From: Sciscionella sediminilitoris
Lineage (GTDB): Bacteria > Actinomycetota > Actinomycetes > Mycobacteriales > Pseudonocardiaceae
Assembly (NCBI RefSeq): GCF_000737195.2
Contig: NZ_JALM01000038.1
Coordinates: 24,443-88,442 of the forward strand
Length of the DNA stretch: 64,000 nt
Direction of reading: 5' to 3'
A program made the translations under genes and the position numbers. Below, one piece after another: positions 18,601-25,409 of the stretch (position 1 is the first letter of the stretch; each line of letters opens with the position of its first letter). The notes beneath the pieces are model-generated. The model had not been told where the DNA came from. It saw only the letters and a program-made list of their open reading frames with translations, and made no database searches.

Positions 18601-18836
18601 CCCGGCGCACCGGTGAGCGCCGCGGCGAGCCCGGCGACGGTCGGGTGATCCCACAGCAGGGTGGCGGGAAGTTCGGCGCCGAGCAGTTGCTCGAGTTCCC
18701 CCGCGACACTGACCGCGTCCCGTGAGGAGAGTCCGTGCTCGGCCATCGGCCGGTGCATGTCGATCTCCTCCGGATCGAGGAAACAGACCTCGGCGAGTTG
18801 TTCGATGAGCCAGTCGCGCAGTTCCGCTTCGGTCAT
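12630..18836 (-). CDS. Pks13-like type I polyketide synthase with built-in ketoreductase (ACP-KS-AT-DH remnant-KR-ACP-TE)
   Basis: A 2068-residue megasynthase. An N-terminal ACP has GLSSRDAV (phosphopantetheine Ser38, as in mycobacterial Pks13). The KS has Cys257 in DTACSSSL plus His392 and His430; the AT has GHSMG with Ser695 and His797. A short DH-like remnant covers about 950-1230. The KR has TGGLGGIG near 1350, active Tyr1494 and an IDD/PGH pattern resembling B-type KRs. A second ACP carries GVDSL (Ser1647), and a terminal TE has GWSFGG (Ser1859) and a late PGHHLSVLDPP histidine. Pks13 normally lacks a KR and is about 1730 residues. The ligase gene lies 15 bp upstream, so the two are one operon. 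The likely product is a 2-alkyl-3-hydroxy acid or shorter beta-hydroxy lipid. Confidence 0.93.
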   Translation of the reverse strand: MTEAELRDWLIEQLAEVCFLDPEEIDMHRPMAEHGLSSRDAVSVAGELEQLLGAELPATLLWDHPTVAGLAAALTGAPGTGRETAEVPETVAGQPDDAIAVIGIGCRFPGAVDGPEAFWELLRSGTDAVSTVPRGRWADESAASTAGGYLTGIDEFDAEYFAISPAEARRMDPQQRMLLEVAREALGHAAVSPDSLRGTETGVYIGISGNEYAHRGLADPRSADAWCATGGSLAVAANRLSYAFDLRGPSMAVDTACSSSLVAVHNAIRGLRAGDCRYALAGGANLLLGPAVTASFDKLGVSSPSGRCRPFSADADGIVRAEGAGVLVLKRLADARADGDRVLAVLAGSAVNSDGRTNGLTAPNVEAQQAVLRAAYADAGVDPARVDFVEAHGTGTLLGDPIEARALGAVLGGGDREPLRIGSVKGNLGHLEAAAGIAGVIKTVLALGHGELPASLNYSAPNPHIDFAGLGLAVAAEPFPLRRAEPAVAGVSGFGFGGTNAHIVVRQAEPVPEQERHTGPYRVLLGEADSGRLAEYAGALADWLGSGDPGDLAHSCARRFSGPVRRAVVAEDAAGLTEGLRALAAGREPASSAAVLEGRRARATGPVWVFSGQGSQWAGMGTELLATEPAFAAAIDELEPLVAAECGFSVRELITTDQEPVSMARVQPVLFAMQLGLAALWRSYGQTPAAVLGHSMGEVAAAVVCGALELPDAVKVIAARSRILDSVTEFGTMASIALPQASVEELLGAEPEAGIAAINSRSSTVISGATEAVHRVVAKAESLGVSAKLVKVTAPAHSPVLDPFVGELSAGLAGITVAEPDIPCYHTVGTDPRAARSFDAGYWGQNLREPVRFAAAVEAAAADGFDVFVEISPHPVLAGATADVLADAGNRGATVLDSLRRDEPACLRFHTELAAAQLAGFGAATQSGRIVDLPLPPWRRRSHWVREPDAGGGHRLLGTHVRMPDGKTHVWQRERLPEAEQLPWLGTHLGAAEYVEMARAAAAPLFGDRPVAIEELRLLRGLPLGEQARVCSLAEQTGNSAVLTITSRVGGAPARTHARLVLRPADSEPSTVEGPERQLELEERASGWLCAPDVLSEVLGAATEVASVRLYGDPAAAVRLRGDGTDGVLLDEAGSVLCELRGVRSGEQDLPLALADKLYRLEWERRPLEQRLLEEVPAAGTVAVLDGDPALHEALRQAGYTVTETVDPLPDKVILCAPRGMEVTGGHVWYERLYELVRTLVTAGAAHTGLVLLTTRAAAVRDGDPVDPVAAAVRASVRLLAYEHPELRASWVDIEDTGDCATVAAELAADTGEDEVAWRSGNRYVARLSRAELAVEPERGSVVRSDGAYVVTGGLGGIGLVLAGWLAEAGAARIVLNGRSEPKPEARQVIEELAAKGTEIRVETGDIAEEGVAERLVAAAVEGSVPLRGVLHGAAVIDDRVALRADAELLARVWLPKVAGAWRLHLASRAHELDFWAGFSSMMGVLSFPGHAAYSPANACLDAIVAHRRALGLPGTTVNWGVWAKAGAVRDGSVLGDIGTTDPVENIEALEAALAADVTAIGVNRPLEEHLDKLPDYVAERPFLERLAGRRTGEGDWPGVSALRSLEPERARELLAARLLDRVADILGVPGEALDTRAPLPSIGVDSLVAVRIRNSVQHDTGALLPPSLLLRGASIEQVRDWLGATVFGEAADTPGEVPLLVPPRDAAERLLETVGTEVLGTEIGMTQRWTEIADEAAMEEIAERLTRRSDHVVTVAALREAETVERAAGLVREPETPDQPVRVLRAGTGSGQPLFLFHPGGGDTLVYRQLVDQLDPDLAVYGFDRLDGNPDITDRVTVYLPLLREIQPHGPYRLAGWSFGGALAYAVAAQLAAEGERVELVAMIDTLLPLPLPDGLDEVGMLELRFARFRDVLRANYGMEIDIPHEQIARLGEDEQVDAIIEHIESHGFINAEVAPAIIRHQRTSYEDVQALQRFRPQHLSAPVVLYSATDRQEDGIRDPIFDRHDLPKGWDEVLGEELEIVPTPGHHLSVLDPPNVNKVAEHLRELLAGQSSGKTAAERKPSGIGR

Positions 18837-18851
18837 GTCCCCGCCCGTCCG

Positions 18852-20612
18852 CTATTTTTCGGTTCGAATCATGTCGAGATACTGCTCGCGGTTCGCCGCG
18901 CGGGCGATCTTCCCGCTGGATGTGCGGATGATCCCGCCGGTGGGAATCAGCCGCACATCGCGCAGTTTCACGTCGTGCACCTGGGAAACGGCGCGCTTGA
19001 CCGAACGGCTGAACTCCTTCTGGTCCACCGCGGCGAGATCGGTCCCCGGCCGCGCCTCGATCAGCACCACCGCACCCTCGGTCTCCCCGTCGTCCACGCT
19101 GAACGCGGCGAGGTGCTGGCGCCGGATCACCTCGTGTGCCTGCTCCGCGGTCGCCTCGATGTCCTGCGGGTAGTGGTTCTTGCCGTCGATGATGATGAGG
19201 TCCTTCATCCGCCCGGTGATGAACAGCAGGTCCGCGTGGAACATCCCGAGGTCCCCGGTGCGCAGCCACGGCCCCTCCGGAAGCCCCTCCTCGTGCAGCA
19301 CCCCGCGGAAGGTCGTCTCCGTGGCCTCCGGGGAATCCCAGTACGCCGAGGCGACATTGGCCCCGTAGACCCAGATCTCGCCGACGGTCCCGTCCGGAAC
19401 CACCTCGCCGGTCCCCCGGTCCACGATGCGCACCAGCTGACCGGCCGGTGTCCCCGCGGCGACCAGCGGGAGGGCGTCCTCGGCGGTGGACTCCACAGCG
19501 CGGTTGTCGGCGAGCGCTGCCCGGTCGAAGCCGCGCACCACCGGACCTTCCGATCCGGTGGTCGTGACGTAGACGGTCGCCTCGGCGAGCCCGTAGGAGG
19601 GCCGGTGTGCCGACCGGTCGAGCCCGCACGGGCCGAAGGCCTCGGCGAACCGGTCGATCGTGCCCGCACGGATCGGCTCCGCCCCGTTGCGCATCGAATG
19701 CACCCGGGAGAGGTCGAGCCGCGCCCGGTCCTCCTCGGTGGTCTTCTTCACCAGCATGTCGAAGGCGAAATTGGGCCCGCCGGTGACCGCGTTCGGGAAT
19801 TCGGCCAGCAGTTCGAGCCACCGCACGGGTTTGAGAATGAACGCGAACGGCGTGGTGAACACCGCGTGCGCGCCGAGGTGCACCGGGAAACAGATCTGCA
19901 GCACGAGCCCCATGTCATGGAACAACGGCAGCCAGCCGACGCAGGTACTCGTCTCGTCCGCGGGGAAACCGGCCGCGCCCTGCGCGCAGTTGGTCGCCAC
20001 CGCGCGATGGGTGATCACCGCACCCGCCGGGGTCCGGGTGGAACCGGATGTGTACTGCAGATAGGCGGGTTCGTCCAGGCCGATCTCCGGGGCCTTGAAG
20101 TCCTTCCCGGATCCCTCGGAGATGCCGTCCACGGCGAGGATGTGCCCCGGAGCGGGTACCCCTTCCGTCGTGGCGAGTTCCTCGACCGCGTCCAGGCTCG
20201 ACGAGGAAGTCAGCCACAGTTTCGGCGCGCAGTTCGCCAGTGCGCCCACCAGGCGGTCCGCGTGCGCACCGAGTTCGGGCGCGAACAGCGGCACCGCGAT
20301 CCGGCCGGCGAGCAGCGCTCCGAGAAATCCGGTGACATAGTCGTGATTCTGCGGAGCGAGCACCGCGACCCGGTCCCCGGGCGCGGTCTGTTCGGTGACC
20401 GCAGCGGCCACATCCCGCACACGGGCAACGAGCTGACGCCAGGTGAGCGTGTGCCGTTCCCCCTGGCGGTCGTTCGTGTAGTCCACGAAGGTCGAGGCGA
20501 GCCGATCAGATTCGGCCCGCTGCACCAGATCCTCGGTGATCGGGCGCGCCGCCTGAGTCAATCGCCCCTTGGCGGGCTCCGCCGTCGCGGCTACACCACT
20601 ACTGACCGACAT
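18852..20612 (-). CDS. fatty-acyl-AMP ligase (FadD32-like), loader of the PKS
   Basis: This 586-residue adenylate-forming enzyme has the FAAL/FadD32 core motif YLQYTSGSTRTPAG at about 184-197, then GWLPLFHDMGLVLQICFPVHLG, YGLAEATVYV and LRTGDLG, and a C-terminal lysine region ending SSGKIARAANREQYL. FAALs activate a long fatty acid as acyl-AMP and pass it directly to an ACP, here most simply the N-terminal ACP of the synthase encoded 15 bp downstream. The N-terminus agrees with family length, and the ATG is preceded by a low-GC promoter-bearing gap. The chain length used cannot be read. Confidence 0.93.
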   Translation of the reverse strand: MSVSSGVAATAEPAKGRLTQAARPITEDLVQRAESDRLASTFVDYTNDRQGERHTLTWRQLVARVRDVAAAVTEQTAPGDRVAVLAPQNHDYVTGFLGALLAGRIAVPLFAPELGAHADRLVGALANCAPKLWLTSSSSLDAVEELATTEGVPAPGHILAVDGISEGSGKDFKAPEIGLDEPAYLQYTSGSTRTPAGAVITHRAVATNCAQGAAGFPADETSTCVGWLPLFHDMGLVLQICFPVHLGAHAVFTTPFAFILKPVRWLELLAEFPNAVTGGPNFAFDMLVKKTTEEDRARLDLSRVHSMRNGAEPIRAGTIDRFAEAFGPCGLDRSAHRPSYGLAEATVYVTTTGSEGPVVRGFDRAALADNRAVESTAEDALPLVAAGTPAGQLVRIVDRGTGEVVPDGTVGEIWVYGANVASAYWDSPEATETTFRGVLHEEGLPEGPWLRTGDLGMFHADLLFITGRMKDLIIIDGKNHYPQDIEATAEQAHEVIRRQHLAAFSVDDGETEGAVVLIEARPGTDLAAVDQKEFSRSVKRAVSQVHDVKLRDVRLIPTGGIIRTSSGKIARAANREQYLDMIRTEK

Positions 20613-20963
20613 TTCTTCACCACCGACTTCATCAGGTCTCCGCAGCCGCCGTAAGAATCGGCGCCGCGGTCAACTGCCCAAGTGTCCAGAATGGAAGCGA
20701 ACTCGTTGTTATTGTCTCTTGATCTCAACTACCGGATTTTTCATGACGTGTCGGGGTGGCCTCAGTTTTTCATTCCTCGGGAAAACAACTTTCCGCGGAA
20801 CGGCACGCCGGGACGCACCGACCGGCGAGGTGGACCTACTCTCCAGTCACCCCGCAGAGTGAGCAAGACAGTATCACCCGATCGACTGGTCCGCCACACG
20901 AACGTGAACCGAGTTTTGCACTGGGCCACCACGCCCGGCGAGGGTCTTATGAACCTGTTTTCG
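20613..20963. other. 351-bp low-GC intergenic stretch upstream of the FAAL-PKS operon
   Basis: No convincing coding region was found on either strand. About 20690-20780 is markedly poorer in G+C than the window (runs such as GTTGTTATTGTCTC and ATTTTTCATG). It most likely holds the minus-strand promoter and regulatory region of the FAAL-PKS operon and the end of the esterase transcript. No clear -35/-10 pair could be fixed. Confidence 0.5.
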
Positions 20964-21866
20964 CTAGCTCACCGACAGTCTGTCCCGCAGGAAGGGCCAG
21001 GCCTTGCCCAGCTCACGCTGCCAGTACGGCCAGTCATGGGTACCGGTCCCGATGCTTGCCGTATAGGAAATCCCCAGCTTATCGAGGCGCCGTGTGAAGC
21101 TTCTGTTCGAGGAGGAGACCAGCCGCTCGACAAGTCCACTTCCCGGGAACACTGCGTCACCATTGGCCTTCCGACCATCGCCCCAGGCAAGATACAACGC
21201 CGTCCCGCGAAACCGCTCGGCTTGCCGGAAAGGATCCCTACTCACCCATGCGGAGGAGTTGTCCCGTGGATTTCCGAACGGCGCGTAACCAGGCTCCCCC
21301 TGTCGGCGAAGCGTGAAACAAACGAACGCGGAGACAAAACGTTTCGTAATATGTGGTAAACCACTCAGCGAGACCGCGGTGGTGAAAAGCGAAGGGTGAT
21401 TCGCGGCATAGGCCAGCGCCCCGTATCCGCCCATCGAAATTCCGGCGACCGACCACTCCGGTGCGAGCGCGCATCCACCGAGCAGCCGCCGCGGAACTTC
21501 TTCGAGATGAAAACGCTCCCATTCCGGTCTGCTCCCGCGACTGTCCGGGTGTGACCAATCGGTGTAGTAACCGACCACACCCGCCTCCGGGGCGACCAGG
21601 ATCGCATCGGTGTCCTCGGCCAGCTCGAGCAGGTTCGTCTTGTCCACCCAGCAACGTGGATCGTCATCACTGCCGTGCAGCAGATAGAGCACCGGCGTGG
21701 GGTAACCCGCGTGCCAGTTCTTCGGGAAGACGAGCAGACACTCGGCACGGCGCCCGAGCGCGGCCGAGTCGAAGGAGCACAGCCGCACTCGTTCGTCCCC
21801 GTACTCGTCCTCGATCCGGACGCCCGAATCGAGAGCATGATCACGGAACGCACGCATCGCTTCCAT
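20964..21866 (-). CDS. antigen-85/esterase-D-fold acyl hydrolase or acyltransferase, apparently cytoplasmic
   Basis: A 300-residue alpha/beta hydrolase with the Ag85/esterase-D features LVFPKNW...PVLYLLHG, VGYYTDWSHPDSRG, the nucleophile elbow GISMGG (Ser144) and a C-terminal THDWPYW (His277). In mycobacteria, Ag85 proteins transfer mycolates onto trehalose outside the cell. This one starts MEAMRAFRDHALDSG with no signal peptide, unless the true start is missed. It lies just upstream of the FAAL-PKS operon on the same strand, as fbpA does near fadD32-pks13. Its DNA is less GC-rich than its neighbours, hinting at separate acquisition. It may release or transfer the PKS product; a simple esterase is the alternative. 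Confidence 0.85.
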   Translation of the reverse strand: MEAMRAFRDHALDSGVRIEDEYGDERVRLCSFDSAALGRRAECLLVFPKNWHAGYPTPVLYLLHGSDDDPRCWVDKTNLLELAEDTDAILVAPEAGVVGYYTDWSHPDSRGSRPEWERFHLEEVPRRLLGGCALAPEWSVAGISMGGYGALAYAANHPSLFTTAVSLSGLPHITKRFVSAFVCFTLRRQGEPGYAPFGNPRDNSSAWVSRDPFRQAERFRGTALYLAWGDGRKANGDAVFPGSGLVERLVSSSNRSFTRRLDKLGISYTASIGTGTHDWPYWQRELGKAWPFLRDRLSVS

Positions 21867-21951
21867 GGCAATCTTCCTCTCTCGAGAGCATCACGCGATC
21901 GGGGGCCGTAGGATAACGCCCAGTCATGAGGGTTCGGTCACGAGGAGTCAG

Positions 21952-23241
21952 GTGAACACTACCGAGGTATACGCGCCCCGGGTAGGGCAACGCCCATGGC
22001 TCGCGCTCGCCGCCACCGTGGTCGGTGCGATCATGGTGGGTCTCGACGGCACCGCCGTCACGATCGCGGCACCCTATGTCGCCCGGGATGTGCACGCGAC
22101 GCTGCCCGAACTGGAGTTCATCGCGAACGCCTATCTCATCGCCCTCGCGATCGGGCTGCTCCCGGCCGGACGGGTCGCCGACCGGATCGGGCGGCGGACC
22201 ACGTTCATGATCGGCGTGCTCGGCTTCGGGCTCAGCTCGGTCGGCATCGCCCTTTCCGGAAGCGTGACCGCGCTGATCGTGTTCCGGGCGATCCAGGGGC
22301 TCGCCGGCGCCCTGCTGCAGCCCGCCGCGCTCGCCCTGCTGCGCACCGCCTTCGACGCGAAACGTCTCCCGCTCGCGCTCGGCGTGTGGAGCGGGGTGAA
22401 CGCGCTCGCGATCGGGCTCGGCCCGGTGCTGGCCGGGGTGATCGTGGAATATCTCGATTGGCCCGCCATCTTCCTGATCAACCTGCCGATCGGGATCATC
22501 GCCGCGGTCAGTGCGCTGTTCGCGGTCCAGGAATCGCACGCCCGCGATGCCAAGGTGCTCAGCTCGCTGCGCACCCTGCTCACCCATCGCACGGTGCTCG
22601 TCACGAGCGCGGTGATCGCGCTGAGCTCGTTCGGCATCTTCGGGCTGCTGTTCATGCTCACCCTCTACCTGCAGAACGTGCTCGGCCTTTCCCCGATCGT
22701 CGCCGGGTTGTGGATTCTCGGCCCGACGGCCACGGTGGTGTTCTCCGCGCTGATCGGCGGGGCGCTCGGCGAACGATTCGGCCCGCGCTGGCCGATGACC
22801 GCCGGACTGCTGTTCGTCGGCTGCGGCATCTTCGGCGTGGCCGGTGCCGGACAGCCGGCCGGTTACTGGGAACTCGTACTGCCCGCGTTGGGTGTCGGGA
22901 TCGGCACCGGGCTGTGCGTGGTGCCCGCGACCAACGCCCTGCTCGCGGCCGCCGGGGAACGGCTCACCGGCATCGCATCGGCCGTACAGCAGGCGGGCAG
23001 TCAGTTCGGCGGGCTGCTCGGGATCGCGCTGCTCGGCACGGTGCTCTCCTCCACCGTCGCGGGTTCCGTACCGTCGGGCACCACCGGCGTGGACGACATC
23101 GCACAGGGCATGGTGCCCCATGGGGTGACCGCCGATGTCGCGCACACGGCGTTCACCAGCGGGATGAACATCGCCCTGATCGTGGCAGCCGGGATCACCG
23201 TGCTCGGTGCGCTCGGGACCGCGCTGCTCGCGCGGCGCTGA
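21952..23241 (+). CDS. MFS drug/metabolite exporter (DHA2-like)
   Basis: This 429-residue membrane protein starts at GTG with GAGGAG 5 bp upstream. Helix 1 contains GLDGTAVTIAAPYVARD, and loop 2-3 has GRVADRIGRRTTFMIG, the MFS motif A. The motif-C-like region RAIQGLAGALLQPAALALL follows. Twelve or more transmembrane helices are visible. It is divergent from the Ag85-like esterase, with an 85-bp shared region, so it might export the lipid or an unrelated drug; context alone cannot decide. Its 3' end overlaps mobA by 47 bp on the opposite strand. Confidence 0.9.
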   Translation: MNTTEVYAPRVGQRPWLALAATVVGAIMVGLDGTAVTIAAPYVARDVHATLPELEFIANAYLIALAIGLLPAGRVADRIGRRTTFMIGVLGFGLSSVGIALSGSVTALIVFRAIQGLAGALLQPAALALLRTAFDAKRLPLALGVWSGVNALAIGLGPVLAGVIVEYLDWPAIFLINLPIGIIAAVSALFAVQESHARDAKVLSSLRTLLTHRTVLVTSAVIALSSFGIFGLLFMLTLYLQNVLGLSPIVAGLWILGPTATVVFSALIGGALGERFGPRWPMTAGLLFVGCGIFGVAGAGQPAGYWELVLPALGVGIGTGLCVVPATNALLAAAGERLTGIASAVQQAGSQFGGLLGIALLGTVLSSTVAGSVPSGTTGVDDIAQGMVPHGVTADVAHTAFTSGMNIALIVAAGITVLGALGTALLARR

Positions 23242-23803
23242 GCTGCTCCGCGGTGTCCACATCCCGCGCTTCGTCCCCCTGCGCGGTAAGCGTGGCGACC
23301 GGGAGCTTCCCGATGGTGGAGCGCAGCGAGGCATCCGCGGGATCGTCCGGTATCGCGGCGCGCAGTTCCGCGGTGCGCCAGGCCCCGGCGAGCCATTGCG
23401 CCCGGCCTTCCCCGTCCCGCAACACGACCCCGGCGGATCCCGGTTCCGTATCGAGCGCGGCCAGCAACCGCCGCACGGTCGAGGCAGTGAACGCGGGCAG
23501 ATCCGCCGCGCACAGCACCAGTCTCCGGGGAACCGGCGCGGTCAGGGCCGCGAGACCCGCGGCGAGCGCGGCGACCGGACCCGATCCCGGGGGCTGTTCC
23601 CTCGTCCAGCTCGCCCCGGTCACCTCGGGGCGGCGCGGGCCGACGACCACGCGCTGATCCGCCCCGTCCAGCGCGGCGAGCACCTGTTCGAGCAGGCTGT
23701 GCGCACCGACCCGGAGCATCGGCTTGTCCACCCCGCTGAGCCTGCGTGCCGCCCCGCCGGCGAGCACGATCGCCGCGTACGAGTCAGAGCACCCGGGTGG
23801 CAT
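23195..23803 (-). CDS. mobA: molybdenum cofactor guanylyltransferase (MobA-like)
   Basis: A 202-residue nucleotidyltransferase starting with IVLAGGAARRLSGVDKPMLRVG, the MobA N-terminal nucleotide-binding loop, and carrying LVLCAADLPAF for metal binding. It should attach GMP to molybdopterin to give the guanine dinucleotide cofactor. Its start overlaps the ripA stop by 20 bp, so it is probably co-transcribed after ripA, and its end overlaps the MFS gene. No other molybdenum cofactor gene is in the window. A related sugar or purine-pathway nucleotidyltransferase is less likely. Confidence 0.85.
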   Translation of the reverse strand: MPPGCSDSYAAIVLAGGAARRLSGVDKPMLRVGAHSLLEQVLAALDGADQRVVVGPRRPEVTGASWTREQPPGSGPVAALAAGLAALTAPVPRRLVLCAADLPAFTASTVRRLLAALDTEPGSAGVVLRDGEGRAQWLAGAWRTAELRAAIPDDPADASLRSTIGKLPVATLTAQGDEARDVDTAEQLSAARAARSRAHRAR

Positions 23804-25142
23804 ACGGCATGATATCGCCGTAGCGCACCGAGGTGATGCGCACGCGCATGCCCGACTGCGGTGCCTCGATCATCTGCCCGTTGCCGATGTAGAGCGCCAC
23901 GTGATGGATGCCCGAACGGCCCCAGAACAGCATGTCGCCGGGCTGCTTCTGGGAAAGCGGCACATGGGTTCCCGCGGTGTACTGGTAACCGGAGTACGAG
24001 GCGAGCGAGATCCCGGCCGCCGCGAAGGCGTAGGTCATCAGGCCCGAGCAGTCGAAGCCGGAGTGCATGTAGTCGCCGTAGGAGTCGGCGACCCCGCCGT
24101 CGTGGATCCCGATGGTCGGGCCGCTGGCGTTACCGCCGCCCCAGGAGTACCGGATCCCGAGCGCCGATTTGGCCCTGGCGATCACCGCCGATGCCGAGCC
24201 GCCGGTCGCGTGCGAGACATGCCCGCCACCGCTGCCACTGCTGCTACCGCCGCCCCCGCCCGAGGAGGACGAGGCGGCCGCTTCGGCCGCTGCCTGCTGC
24301 GCGGCCTGCTCCTGTTCGGCCTGCTTGGCCGCGAGCCATTCGTTGTACTTCTTGCGCGCGTCGGTGAGCCCGCCGACCTTCGCCTGCGCATCGTTGAGCT
24401 GTTGCTCCAGCTCCTGCTTGCGCTGGGTGATCGACTGCGTCTGCTGCTGCTGGCCCTGCTGCGCGGTGATCGCGGCCTGCTTGGCGCTGTCCGCGGTGCT
24501 CTTGGCCTGTTCCGCGCTCGCCTGCTTGCGCTGGGCCTCGGCGAGCGCTGCCCGTGCCGTGGACTCCTTGTTCGCCTTCTCGGTGCGCGCCCGCTGCATC
24601 GTCTCGAGCGCGTTCAGCTTCGCCCCGCTCACCGCGTTGAGCAGGGAGGCGCGCTCGAGGAATTCCTGCGGGTTCTTGGAACCGAGATAGGCCGACATCG
24701 AACCGACCGTGCTGCCCTGTTCATAGCTGCCCGCGGCGAACGCGTCCAGATCGGCCCGCGCTTTCTGCACCTGCGCGTCCGCGGCGTCGACCTGACCGCG
24801 TGCCGCCTGTGCCGACTGCTCGGCCTTACTCGCGGCCTGCTGGGCGGACTGCATGTCCACCATCGCCTTCTTGGCCTGCTCCATCTTGAGCTCGACCTGG
24901 CTCTGCAGCTGATTGAGCTGTGCCTCCGCCTGGGAGAGCTGATTGGTGATGGAACCGACCTCACCGGCACGCTTGTTCACATCCGCGCGGCCGGAGTCGA
25001 TCTCGTTGTCGCTCGGGTTCGGCGGCGGTGGCGGCACGGCCGCGACGACGCCACTGAACGTCATCACCGCGGCGAGCGTCAACGCGCCCAGCACCCCCGT
25101 GCGACGCAGCGCCGACCCCCTCGTCGTGGCTCGATCCGCCAC
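23784..25142 (-). CDS. ripA: RipA-type secreted peptidoglycan endopeptidase (NlpC/P60)
   Basis: A 452-residue protein with an N-terminal signal segment ending near VVAAVPPPPP, a long coiled-coil region (about 50-270), a Ser/Gly linker and a C-terminal NlpC/P60 domain. The catalytic triad is Cys365 in FDCSGL, His414 in IHHVAL and Glu426 in MIEAP, with the same spacing as in M. tuberculosis RipA. It cleaves peptide stems for septum splitting; the coiled coil keeps the enzyme inactive in RipA. The GTG at 25142 is preferred because GGAGG lies 8 nt upstream; the GTG three codons earlier would overlap that site. Confidence 0.93.
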   Translation of the reverse strand: MADRATTRGSALRRTGVLGALTLAAVMTFSGVVAAVPPPPPNPSDNEIDSGRADVNKRAGEVGSITNQLSQAEAQLNQLQSQVELKMEQAKKAMVDMQSAQQAASKAEQSAQAARGQVDAADAQVQKARADLDAFAAGSYEQGSTVGSMSAYLGSKNPQEFLERASLLNAVSGAKLNALETMQRARTEKANKESTARAALAEAQRKQASAEQAKSTADSAKQAAITAQQGQQQQTQSITQRKQELEQQLNDAQAKVGGLTDARKKYNEWLAAKQAEQEQAAQQAAAEAAASSSSGGGGGSSSGSGGGHVSHATGGSASAVIARAKSALGIRYSWGGGNASGPTIGIHDGGVADSYGDYMHSGFDCSGLMTYAFAAAGISLASYSGYQYTAGTHVPLSQKQPGDMLFWGRSGIHHVALYIGNGQMIEAPQSGMRVRITSVRYGDIMPYATRVL

Positions 25143-25353
25143 GTCCTTCACCTCCCGACCAGGCTGAGTGGCCCAGTTCTCCCAAGTGCACCACGCATCA
25201 CGCTAGGCAACTGTGCCACCTGACCCCCGGTTTGACCAGGTAACTCAGGAAAAACATGCTTATCAAACGTCACAATTACCTCAACAGAAGCAACCTGAAC
25301 CGATCAAGGTTGCCGAGTGTAGATCAACTTCGGCGCACCGGGCCACGATCGTG

Positions 25354-25394
25354 CGAGCGGCCCCACCGTGAGTGGTTCCCGATGGGGCCGCTCG
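25354..25394 (-). terminator. hairpin after the MFS exporter gene
   Basis: Perfect 12-bp arms at 25354-25365 (CGAGCGGCCCCA) and 25383-25394 enclose a 17-nt loop, 16 bp past the end of the minus-strand MFS gene. No T-run follows. It separates that gene from the ripA promoter region at 25143-25353, in which a c-di-AMP riboswitch was looked for and not recognised. Confidence 0.6.
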
Positions 25395-25409
25395 GCGGGG
25401 CACCGGATG

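Noticed and set aside
14364..18725. Very long plus-strand open frame (over 1400 codons) antisense to the synthase
   Set aside because: It is the mirror frame of a GC-rich coding region. The translation is low-complexity Arg/Gly/His-rich with no motif, while the minus strand has complete KS, AT, KR, ACP and TE domains.
12630..18836. Calling the synthase a plain Pks13 orthologue
   Set aside because: The KR, the DH remnant and the length of 2068 residues do not fit Pks13; the name is kept only as a comparison.
25143..25353. Possible c-di-AMP (ydaO) riboswitch or MtrA site upstream of ripA
   Set aside because: Such elements precede NlpC/P60 genes in many actinomycetes, but the characteristic conserved blocks could not be recognised, and only a loose GTAATTGTGAC-like string is present.
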